Of a DNA stretch of 64,000 nucleotides, positions 37,561 to 47,900 are shown one piece after another; within the stretch, counting starts at the first letter, position 1; every line of letters begins with the position of its first letter. The DNA lies in contig NC_037262.1 in the NCBI RefSeq assembly GCF_000002425.4, forward strand, positions 9,133,100 through 9,197,099, written 5' to 3'. This stretch comes from Physcomitrium patens. Its lineage: Eukaryota > Streptophyta > Bryopsida > Funariales > Funariaceae. The notes below the pieces were generated by a model. The model worked only from the letters and a program-made list of their open reading frames with translations, ran no database searches and was not told the origin of the DNA. A program made the translations under genes and the position numbers.

Positions 37561-37917
37561 ATGGAGAACCAACAACCAGCGGATTCAACTCAAGAGCCTT
37601 CATTTGCTGACCTATCGGATGAGACATTACGATTGTCACAACCTTCAAGACGACACAATCGAGATGAAGATCTTCAAGAACAACATGTTCTTCCTCGAAT
37701 AGATGGTGAGATACAACGCGTTTGGTATCACGATTTGGGAAGGGACTCCCAATGTTTGGTGATTTTGCTAGAGGTAGGAACAACTCCTGATGGTGTTCCA
37801 AATATTCTATTCGAAGGAAGTTACGAAGGCCTCAACAATGATCAAATAACTGGGTGGTCTTCTCGCATTGGTATGGGACACTACCGATGGTTGAAAGGCC
37901 CTATCAATCATCTTTGA
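37561..37917 (+). CDS. A3 3' accessory ORF, function unknown
   Basis: Open frame of 118 codons lying 119 bp after the pol stop and before the polypurine tract. The N-terminal half is polar and low in complexity (ENQQPADSTQEPS, RRHNRDEDLQEQ). The C-terminal half looks like a compact domain (VWYHDLGRD, LVILLEVG, ILFEGSYEGLNNDQITGW, HYRWLKGPINHL). I recognise no family. Unlike gag and pol it has no stop despite about nine Gln codons. It is recognisable in A2 (16925-17290) and, truncated, in A1 (about 40385-40685), so it is not chance. The ATG at 37561 fits the A2 alignment. It may be expressed from a spliced or subgenomic RNA; no signal for that was identified. Confidence 0.6.
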   Translation: MENQQPADSTQEPSFADLSDETLRLSQPSRRHNRDEDLQEQHVLPRIDGEIQRVWYHDLGRDSQCLVILLEVGTTPDGVPNILFEGSYEGLNNDQITGWSSRIGMGHYRWLKGPINHL

Positions 37918-38010
37918 AGAGAACAAAGATCAGAGTATGTGGCGAATATAATTCATTGCATTATAGATTTTCTCAACATATGATGACCGCTCCTTGTGGA
38001 ACTCGTCCCT

Positions 38011-38024
38011 AGAAAGGGGGGTAA
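38011..38024 (+). other. A3 polypurine tract
   Basis: AGAAAGGGGGG immediately precedes TAA and the 3' LTR. The same tract, AGAAAGGAGG, precedes the A1 3' LTR at 40774-40783. Confidence 0.85.
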
Positions 38025-38586
38025 TGTCACGGCCATAATCATGTAAGCTAATAATTACATATAGAAATAGGTAGAAGTAAGTAAAAATAGGTAAAAGTAA
38101 GTTAATTGTATAATATTTAATATAGAAGCTCCCTAGAAACTTCCTAGACACTGCTTTGACTTCATAGGTGTCTTTAATTGATTTTTTGGATTAGAAACGT
38201 GGTCAACAAGTTGGCCATGTGCCACACATGTTGTTAGCTTGAAGATCAAGCTAACTATGTGGCCCACACATAGAAAAACTTGCTTTGTAAGTCAAGGCAT
38301 GTGCCCTACTAAGTCAACACATATTGAAGGTCCTATAGAACATCGCCACATAGCTCCTAGTTAGAGAGTATATATAGAGACAAGAGTGAAGGCTTCTTCA
38401 CTCTTGTCAACTCCTTTCTTGCTTCTAGTCTAGTTTCAAGGGTCTTTAGTTTTCTTGTCTTTTGGCAATAGCCATTCCAGTTTCTCTTTCAATATATATA
38501 CTTGTTTATATATATTTTGTTACCTCTCTTTGAGTGAAGGCTCACTTGTCTGAATTGTTTTTTTCATCGAGTTCTTGTCCTTGACA
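38025..38586 (+). repeat. A3 3' LTR
   Basis: 562 bp, same length as the 5' LTR, ends TGTCAC...TTGACA, followed by TAAGT. Confidence 0.97.
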
Positions 38587-39209
38587 TAAGTGCATGCCGA
38601 AGGATGCATAGATTTAATGGAGGTAGATGTCATGATCTAACATGGCTAATATGTGAAAGAGTGAAGAAATTATTATATTATAAAAGATCTTAGTTAAAAA
38701 CATAATGGCAAATTATATTACAAATATAGATAATAGTCAAAGGGGTAGTAAAACTAAAATATATCAATATTACCTTTTACAAAATGAACTACTATTCACT
38801 TTTATAGGACCATAAAGAAAGAAAAATAAATTAAATTAGAAAATTAAATGATGTAGACATGTGTAGGAGAGAGTTAAAAGTAGATTTTAGCAAAATTTAC
38901 CTCAAAAAGCCAAGAATTGATACCTAAAGAAGATCGGTTGTCAACTTGGGTCGAAATCAGACCTTGAAGCACAAAATTAGACACCTACGGCAACTTCAGG
39001 GTTCTTTTGGAGATCAAAGAGTGGAATATGATAGTAAACTTGATAAGGTTTCTATGAGCATTGGTTTTGTGTGATTTCAGTTTTTAATGACTTTATAAGA
39101 TCCTTACAAAGTTAAGATTGTTTCAAATGATTCAAAGTTTTGTGAAATAAAAGAGGGTTGATATTTTAGGCAGTTTCAAGTATTTTGTAGCAGATCTATA
39201 AGTGAAATT
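38587..39209 (+). other. B interior, 3' end
   Basis: B sequence resuming after A3. It is non-coding as far as seen. 38850-39060 is shared with 19200-19420, supporting a family-specific 3' interior next to the LTR. Confidence 0.55.
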
Positions 39210-40251
39210 TGTCATATATGTGTGTGGATAGTAGACTTTTTTTTCTACATATATGAGAAATTTGAGACCAACTTAATAGTACAAAGGAGAGATATTAGCA
39301 TTGAAAGATCAGTATCAAGGTTGGAGAAAGAGACCAATCAACATCTAAGCAGATTTTAGGATTTTTCTTCTATTTGGTGAGTGTAATCATCTTCAAATTT
39401 ATTGTACTTGTTTTTTTATTCAAAGATTGAGAGGTGTATAAAATTTTAAATAAGATCAATAATTTGATCTAAAGATATTGAGGTTCTAAACTACCTTAAG
39501 ATTTAGTTTAGGATTTAGGATTTGTTTAGGATTTGGTTTACGATTAAAGGTTTGATTAGGATTCGATTTAGGATTTAAGATTTGATTAAAGGTTTGATTA
39601 GGATTCGATTTAGGATTTAAGATTTGATTAAGATTTTATTTAGGATTTAAGATTTGATTAGGATTTGATTTAGGATTTAGGATTTGGTTAGGATTTGATT
39701 AGGATTTGATTTAAGATTTAAGATTTGATTAGGATTTAATATTTGATTAAGATTTGATTTAAGATTTAAGATTTGCTTAGGATTTGATTTAAGATTTGTT
39801 TAAGGTCTGATTTAGGATTTAGGATTTGGTTGAAATTTGATTTAAAGTTTAAGGTTTAAGATTTGGTTAGGATTTGGTTTAGGATTTAAAATTTTATTAG
39901 CATTTGATTGAATTCTATTAGGATTTAAATTAGGATTAAATTAGAACTTAATTGAAATTTATTTAAGATATATTGTGCTCATTTTAATATTTTTTTAGAA
40001 CTTCTTAAGGATTCTTTTAAGGTTTATTGTAGATTATCTTTCAACTCTTTTAAGATTTCTTATTGTTTCTTTTGTAATTTTTTTAAGATTTCTTTTTAAA
40101 TTTGATTAAAACTTGTTTAATATAATTAAGATTTAATTAGATTTTAATTAATATTCTATTAGAATTAAGATATTATTATTGTAATTTCCATTCTACCTTC
40201 TACAATCAAGTGCTCAGTACACTCTCAAGTAACATTTCATGTATTACGACA
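39210..40251 (+). repeat. B 3' LTR
   Basis: About 1.04 kb. It begins TGTCATATATG and ends ATTACGACA, with the TTTAGGA array at about 39490-39920. Confidence 0.8.
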
Positions 40252-40786
40252 CCAAGGTCTATGAAGATTGATCAAGTATTCTACGTGTCTCTTTTTGAAC
40301 CATATAAAATAGTGAATATTTCAAGAAGAAGACAAATGCCACCTCTTCTTATTAAAGTGGATAATTCAACAAGCTGCAGTTTGAACAAGACATTGCAATT
40401 ATCACAACCTTCAAGTTGACTTAATAGAAATGAAGATATTCAAGAATGACATATTCTTCATCAAATAGATGGTGAGATATAATGCATTTGATATCAAGGC
40501 CTTAGAGACTTTCAATGTTTGGTGATTTTACTATAGGTAAAAACAACTTTTCATGATATTATAAATATTTTATTTAAAAGAAGTTACAAAGGCATAAAAA
40601 ATAATCAAATAACAAGGTGGTTTTCTTGCCTTGAAATAAGAAATTATCAATGGTTAAGAGGACCTATCAACTACCTTCAAAAGAAACAAAGATTAAAGTA
40701 TGTAAAAAATTTAAATTATTACATCTTGGACTTTATCAACATGTAATCATTGCTCTTTATGGAACTCGTTCTTAGAAAGGAGGTAA
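40252..40786 (+). pseudogene. A1 pol tail and truncated 3' accessory ORF
   Basis: It resumes A1 pol in the GPF region (S-M-K-I-D, then EPYKIVNISRRRQMPP). It then jumps by deletion from the start of the chromodomain into the 3' ORF (LQLSQPSS-like block near 40400). The rest of that ORF aligns with A3 to about 40685. It ends with the polypurine tract. Confidence 0.75.
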
Positions 40787-41325
40787 TGTCAAAAATATAA
40801 ATAATTATTCCGATAATTATTAATATGATTAAATAGAAGTAAATAAAATTAAATTAATTAAATAATATTTTATAAAAAAACTTTCTAGAAGTTTCATAGA
40901 TGTGACTTTGACTTTATACATGTTTGTAGTTGATTGATAGATTAGAAACTTAGCTAATTAGTTAGCAATGTGTAACATGTATTGATAGCTTATGGTACAA
41001 ACTTACAATATGGCGCACATATAAAAAACTTGCTTTGCAAATTAAGCCATGTGTCTTACAAGTTAGATATGTATTGGAGGTCCTATAGAACATCACTACA
41101 TAGCTCCTAGTTAGATAGTATATATGGAGGCAAGAGTGAAGCCTTCTTCACTCTTTTCAATGCCTTTTTAGTCTTTAGTCTTGTTTAAAGACTTTCTGGT
41201 CTTCTTGTCTTTAGTAATAGTTATTTTAATTTAATATTATACCATCTTTGAGTGATTTTTTAATCTTTTTGAATGACACAAGAGTATATTGATCTTTTGG
41301 TCATTTGAGATTTATGTCCTTGACA
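40787..41325 (+). repeat. A1 3' LTR
   Basis: 539 bp, TGTCAA...TTGACA, aligning end to end with the A3 LTR. Confidence 0.9.
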
Positions 41326-44100
41326 CTCTATCAAAGAATATTTTTTAAAAAGAAGTGGTGCAATTTTTTTTTTAAGCTTTTTTATTGTGGATAGCTGTAA
41401 GTAGTAGAAGAAGGGTCTAGAAAGCATAAACCTAGACTAATTTGCAGCTTCATATAAGATTAGATAAATTTTAGGTAAAATAATCTATTATTAAATTTTT
41501 ATTTTATGTATATTACATGATACACTCTGACCTTGAGGTTGTAATTTTAATATATGGTATATATATGTTGAAAGTATGATAGAAGTTCTGCTAAGAAATG
41601 ACAAATTTTGTATTTTTAATGCTTCTTATGAGACTATGTTGTTGTTTTCTTAATTGACATATATAGGAAGAATTTTTGTTTATTATTTATTATGATTTTT
41701 CATTGTTATATATCCATAAGTAGAATGATTAGAAGTGAAAGTGAGAAGATCCTTCATTAGGAGGTTTAGATCTTCTATGCTTAATTTTGGATGATAAGCA
41801 TTCTAGATCTATCAAATTAGTAATATTATTTGCAAAAAAATATTACACAATTAATTTTTGTTTAAAATATAAGTATGAAGCATTGATATAGTCACATAGA
41901 AACCTTCAAGAAACTAAAATTACTTTAGGTTTAGGCTACAAACACATCTCAAATTACTATATGCACACTTATTTTGTTTATATACACATCCAAGACCTCT
42001 AATTGGTTAATCCAAATTCTTTCTTCTTTCTCTTAGTTTAGTCCATAGGAGGTGAGAAGTAAGAATTATGTCCAAACAAAGAGAGAAGGAAGGAAGGGAT
42101 TGATATCCACGCTAGAACTAAGAAGAAAAAATAAAAAGTCTAGGTCCGTGTTGGCACAAGAAAGGAGGAATCTAAATTAGCCAATCAGAGGTCATAAGTA
42201 TGTGAATAGACACAATGGATGTACACATAGCAATTTGAAGTGTGCTTGTAGCTTGAGCAATTACTATATGGTCTTTAAGTAAGAATTTATTGACTATATA
42301 AACTCCTAGCTAAAAACTTTCATTAATCATTTTCAAAAATTGTGAACGGCAATAATAGGATACCAAATCCTTTGTCACAATCTTATTACAATTTTCTTGT
42401 ATATTTTATCCTTAAAAATACACATTTAGATTGCTATAGCATTGGAGAATTTTGAGATTATACAAAATAAAAATTAAAAAGAACAAAATGCATGTCTAAA
42501 GTAATTAAAATACAATGTTGAAAAAGTCATTGTTTATCAAATTGGTCTTGTTGGATATTGTTTTTTTGATGTAATAGAAGTAGATATGGTGAGTTGCAAA
42601 TGGATATTAATTGAACAAGACTTAGTGTGAAGAAAGTGAAAAAAGGTGGTGTAAACAAGTACAACAACAACTTTGCCAAAATAAATTGGAAGATGTAGAA
42701 GGAGAAACAAGCAAAAAATGAAATAGAATCCATCAAATATTTTCTTGTAAGTAGTTACATTCATGTTTTAAATTTAAAATATTTCAACTTTATAATTTAT
42801 AATTTAAAATATTTAAAATAAGGAGGGATATGTCAAAGCACATTAGCTATGTTCTTAAGATGATATAAACCAATCTCTCAAATGTGTATTAAATGAGGAC
42901 CATTACTAATATCAACATTGATCTAAAAAAGATAGTAGAACTTATATAATTTGGAAATTTTAAAGTTTGACTCCATATTATTTTCATATATTTAGACCTA
43001 AAGTAATAAAATTTAATTTTTCATAAAAATTTTAAAACACCATTATTTAATATAAATTTATTATTTATATCTTATACCTATTTTAATTTACTATTATATA
43101 GATTAATAAATAGAATATTCATAGACTTTGAATTATTTAATTATATATCATTTAGTTTTTTTTTTTAATCTAAAAAAAAAATAATATAGTTTAATTTTGA
43201 TTTGATTTTTAATATGATGATCTTTTAGATTTATTTGAAATATTCAAAATTAATTCTTAAACCATTATGTAATTTATGTAGTTATATAGTTAATATTATA
43301 ATAAAAAATAAAACGTGTTTTACTCCAAAAAAGCAATGGTGCTTCTATCACTATATTAATGAGTCAAAATGCCTGATAAAATAAAACAATGTATCAATTT
43401 TGATAAGGTGAGGCAAAAGCCTCTTATGGCAATGTGTAAATTAGAGATGCATGAGAAGGCACTGTCTTGGCTTCTAAGATTTGCAAGTCTGTTGGAGTTT
43501 TTTAACTTGTTTTAGATATTTTAGCCAATTCTAACATTTGAATAAATATTTGTAAGATTAAATCAGTAATAATATAATCACAACCTGATCAATAACAAGC
43601 CGTGAAACCTTTGTTGAATAGAATTTTTGAGCTTGTATAGCATGTATAAAAACAAGTAATATTTGATAAAAATCATTATTTGATGATATTATCAATAAAA
43701 TTTACAGCAATTAGACTAAGTATAATTAAAATATTATCGAACAAATCTTAGATATGAATAAAGAATTGGTGTGATTACAAAGTATATACATATAAAATTT
43801 GGCATACATAATGTGTATGCATATGATATATTGTAGAATTACTAGTTCAAAAATCAAAAATCAAAAAATCAAAAAAAAAAAAAAACACTTTAAAAAAAAA
43901 ACACTTTAAAAAATGTATTTTTTGTTTAACACATGTATTAAAGAAAAATTAAAGAACTAAAAAGTGACACTGGCAAGAAGTAAGAAAAAAAGTCTAAAAA
44001 AATGCAAAAAAACTAACAAAATCTAATGTGATCAAAGGAAGCTTCTCACCTCAAAAGTTGAAAACACTAATTGAAAGGAACATGGAAATGAGGTATCAGA
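41326..44100. other. AT-rich intergenic region, no gene seen
   Basis: AT-rich DNA outside the nest. It contains the foldback element at 41935-42252 and A/T homopolymer runs, notably near 43140-43185 and 43855-43910. Short open frames at 42527-42764 (-) are hydrophobic low-complexity and not credible genes. Confidence 0.55.
41935..42252. mobile_element. Foldback (MITE-like) element with about 85-bp inverted ends
   Basis: The left end GCTACAAACACATCTCAAAT and about 65 more bases match the reverse complement of the right end (GCTACAAGCACACTTCAAAT...), including a shared block GACCTCT-ATTGG-TAAT. The unique centre is about 150 bp and purine-rich on +. No coding capacity was seen and the target duplication is unclear, so the superfamily is open. 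Confidence 0.6.
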
Positions 44101-44909
44101 ATGAAGAACCAGAGTTCAGTGCCATCATTTAACCAAAATGCTGATGAACAAGAGAACTTACGAATGCATGAGGTAGGATACCCCTGGGGGTTGAAATGGG
44201 CCATAGTGAGGGAGTTGCATGAGGTGATCACTTGTACCACTTGGCAAATCCATGAGGTTCCTCAGGTCCTGAGTCACACCAAGTCGTCTGTTGAGCTGTC
44301 TGCTGATACGGTGAGTTTCTCGAATGGCTGGACACATTGGACACCTGTGCTGCTCAGTCAGTACCAAGCGTTACGTAAGCAATGAAACAATAAGTAAAAG
44401 AGTTAGAGTTTCGTTTCAGAACGAGAGGTAAATTATACACCCACATCTGCAAAAGTCACAGGAATACAATGCTGGTATAATGAATGATACAACATTTACA
44501 GTTCAATGTCGCATCCTGAAACTACATCTGCAAACACCGATATGCACACCTCGCTTCTTATTACGAAGGAGCCCAACTAATATACACACTTTCACTAGTG
44601 TAAGTAAATATCGCAAATGAATGACGCAAGAATACCCCGTGAGTGGGAAGCCTAGTTAATAGGAACCTCGCCCTTCCATTCTAAAACAGCAATGTGATAT
44701 ATTGGCAAAGGGCTTATCCAATCCCTGCATGACTCACGGTGCATGTATCCACCACTGCTGCTCTTGGTGAAACATCAGTTCAAGTTTTCAGCCTTGAATA
44801 ATATCTGTAGCCGTGGTCAGGCTGAGAAAATGCTTGTCATGCTTGTAAATCGTATTGAATGCCCACTCATCAAGTCATAGTAGGAGACGTGTACCAAATC
44901 AAAATCATA
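44101..44909 (-). other. Spatacsin 3' flank/3' UTR, with an unassigned open block
   Basis: Base composition returns to genic levels. 44400-44909 is most simply the spatacsin 3' UTR. 44101-44385 is open on both strands and not AT-rich. The minus reading includes HRCPMCPAIRETHR and RRLGVTQDLRNL, but I recognise no family. Confidence 0.35.
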
Positions 44910-47900
44910 CTACATAAGAGGGATGTAGGTGCCGCCATGGCCTTTTCGTAGGATTAAGGGCCCTGCAGAATCTGGCACCTTATCTAGGGCTTGCATGCCA
45001 GCATCAACAATATCAGAGAACCCAGTCGCAACGGTGGCCAGCTGAACACGCGACTTAATATCTCGGACAAGTTTTAATAAAAACCTCATGGACTTGGCCA
45101 AATATGTCGAGCCACCTGGAGGAGCTCCACCTGAAGTAAGCCATTTAGTATAATGATCCAAGTGATCTCCTCGTGCAGAGACCTCCGCACGATAGAACCG
45201 GGCCAATTCCATAAGGAGGGTGAATGGAAGGGGGAGAGACGCAACAAAGTCTGATAAATATTGATCGATACGACCTGACTGTAACATCTGATTCCATAAT
45301 ACAGGCACCCATTCTTCTGTTTGATTGAGATCATAGGCCTCGGCCACAATAAGAGCCTCTTGAAAGCGGGGCTGTTCGACCAGCCGACGCCTTGCATTTG
45401 TTTCCGACAAATTAAGCCACGTTAGCTCCGGGATTCGTAATTGAAGAGATATGAGTGACGCTTGTGCACAACACATACTGGTATTCCTGCCTGCGAACAC
45501 CGAGTCTTTAGGGTAAGTACAAGTGAGTCAGGTGAAACCAACATACTGCAATTTTTCAGTTATGCAAATGTTCGGCGCTTTAAGGACTAGTATGCATACC
45601 AGCAGAAATATTTGAAAATGCTTCCGCTGCCTCCACGTACAAGCGCATTGATTCCAGCACATCTTCACAATGTTCAGGGTCAGTATGGTCTACCCATTTC
45701 TCCACAGATTTTCGTGCCCGCATAAGTAATAAAATAGCCATTTCCTGCGGCATATTGAAATGATTGTACACCTGTATTTCACACTCGGCAGATCCATCCC
45801 ATAGTTGTTAATAAAAAGAACTTGTCAATGCGGCTTGAAAAGGAATATGTACACATGCTGCTCAAATCCACCAGAACCAAATCCATTAAAACCAGAACCC
45901 ATGCGTAATCATACTTTAAGTCCACACACCAAATACGTTAAAAAGAAACCAATATTTACAGAGGTCCTTGCCAAGCAACCACTTGTCAGATCGGGCACAC
46001 ACCTGTATCAAGGCATCCTGGTCATTGACATTAAAGCGCTTGAGGGCTGAAAGTACAGCCATACAGAATCCACGAACAGAAAGTGGTGAAGTTTCTATTG
46101 CTGGATCAAAGAATGGTTTCTTCTGAAGAAGAAGTTGCAAAGAACCATGCTCGATTAAGACATCCAGTATGAAGCGGAGTCTGTGAAAGTTGCTGATACC
46201 CGTGACAAGTCGTGCAAGAAGAGCAAATTCGCCCTCCATAACATATAAATCCACACGTGCGGAAACCAAGGAAACTAATACATCAATCCCGTCTAAGCAT
46301 GCAGATATTTCATAGTAATGATGCGCCAAGATGATAAGCTCCACCTGCACCATAATTCACCCGGCTTATGAAAATCTCGAACAATCCTTCTTCACCAATT
46401 TAACTTCAACATTGAATGTGATGAATGGCAACGTAATTTAGAACATCGATCTTTGACCAAAACTCTCCATGCCAACATTAACACATGAGGACGAGCTATT
46501 TCATGATGTGCTTGAGTAACTGAATAGGTCAGACGTTCCAGATACCTCGCACGAATGTGGGATTTCACGGCCACTGATGACCAAACGCATTAGTGCATGT
46601 CCAACTTCAGGTTCAACTGGACACAGCTGAGCCCATAATTTGAAATCAGAGGACCTCCACAGCAGCGGCGCCGGACCTTCTTCTCTGTATGAAGACTCCA
46701 TAAAACCTCCACGATGCGCTGCTAAAAGTCCCTGAAAGTCACAAAATCAAAAAGTCTATTAAGCAGCTTGCACACGTTAGAAGATTCTTCATAAAAAATC
46801 AACAAACGGGTAAAATACAGAGAATTTGGAGTTATCCAGACGTTACCTTCAAGTAGGATTCAGCTAGGATCCTTGCAATGGCTGGTGCTTGTATTACGTG
46901 AGTGTCTACCAGCAACTTAGCCTGAGGAAGTGCTTCTTTTCCCTTAAGTGAGAGTAGTTGCAGTAGTTGGGGAGGCGTCTTTGAAGTTGCTTCTGTATAG
47001 GAGAGACCCAAGAAATGTCCGATTTGAGCCACTGCAGCAATTCTTTGGCAATGACCACGTCCACAACCCTCTGGACAGGCATTTGTCAATACCTTCAACA
47101 CCTGCATTGTCACCAAAATCGAAGTCATTTAAACCTTGAGTATCAAATTCCACACCACATTAAAATCTATCGTTCATGCAAAGAGTAGAACAGCAATTAG
47201 TCGAAATGAAGGGAAGTATATACCTGCATGGAAGTAACTGAATCAGAAGTTTCAAAGATACCAGAGGAACGAAGACATTCTACCACTGTTGGATGAAGGA
47301 ATGCAGGAACAGAACCCTTTGCTGTAGGCACAGACACAGTTGCAATCTTCTGAGCAGCTTCAACAAGAAGAAGCTCCAGAGGAACATGTGTAGGAGCCAG
47401 CTTCAACTGCAACTGTCTGGCTGCAGTAATCTGGCCAACTTCCACCAGAGCTAAAACTGCTCTTTCAACTTCTCCTTCTCCAACTCGTTCTTCCCACCCT
47501 CTTGTTTCAACATCGCGCATTGGAGCATGGTCCTCTGAAAGGTTCATCTGGCCGTCGTTAATTTGTGGGTCTCTAATCCGATCTTCGTCAACTGGAAGGC
47601 TGAGATGCCTGCTAAGAATCTCTCGATCCTCGCCGCTGTTAGAGCGATTGATACTTTCACGTCGATCAAAACTATGATGACGATCAATGCTAATTCTTCG
47701 ACTTTCTTCTGGAGAGCTAGGAGAACCATCTTCCGTATTGTCCATTTGTGAACGTCTTAACTGCTTGCTTCTACGTTTCATCCTTGCAACTGACCCACCC
47801 TGCGAGCTGCTAATCTCCCCAATTTGAATGCTTCGAGAACGAGACAACGCACGATCATTCTCTTCGGCTACAATATCAGCTTGAGACCTCGTATTGAACC

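Larger units (their letters stand above)
32191..38586 (+). mobile_element. A3: young, nearly full-length chromovirus
   Basis: A 6,396-bp element with two 562-bp LTRs that both start TGTCAC and end TTGACA. It is flanked by perfect 5-bp duplications TAAGT (32186-32190 and 38587-38591). By eye the LTRs differ at about ten positions (about 98% identity). Domain order is gag (CCHC) - protease - RT - RNase H - integrase - chromodomain, then an extra 3' ORF and a polypurine tract. It is coding-defective: at least 15 nonsense codons, a frameshift near 35095, RT YLDD changed to YLDN, and the integrase DRGTQF-type motif changed to DRRTQF. It is inserted in the interior of B. Confidence 0.95.
25926..40251 (+). 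mobile_element. B: second Ty3/gypsy family, inserted in A1 and split by A3
   Basis: LTRs at 25926-27009 and 39210-40251 are similar to each other and flank an interior of 27010-32190 plus 38587-39209. That interior is interrupted by A3. It carries gag, aspartic protease, RT, RNase H and the start of integrase of a Ty3/gypsy family distinct from the A chromoviruses. Insertion in A1 pol is supported by codon continuity on the two sides. The target duplication is only loosely visible (AAAAG and CCAAG), so age or error there cannot be excluded. The integrase core after about 31990 was not found. Confidence 0.75.
15147..41325 (+). mobile_element. A1: old, split chromovirus (host of the nest)
   Basis: The oldest element of the nest, on +. 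Its surviving pieces are the 5' LTR (15147-15713), leader and gag start (15714-16287), the rest of gag plus fragments of protease, RT, RNase H and integrase (23506-25925), the tail of pol and 3' ORF (40252-40786), and the 3' LTR (40787-41325). Pieces were joined by alignment to the younger copy A3. The gag break resumes cleanly across the A2 target duplication. The pol break resumes at codon level: the GPF-region codons ending near 25920 continue with the next codons (P-x-S-M-K) at 40252. It is very AT-rich with many stops and internal deletions, including the RT catalytic core. The flanking target duplication is no longer readable. Confidence 0.8.

Noticed and set aside
37385..37702. Second frame overlapping the end of pol and the 3' ORF
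   Set aside because: It is not conserved in A2, where only the 37561 frame aligns as protein.
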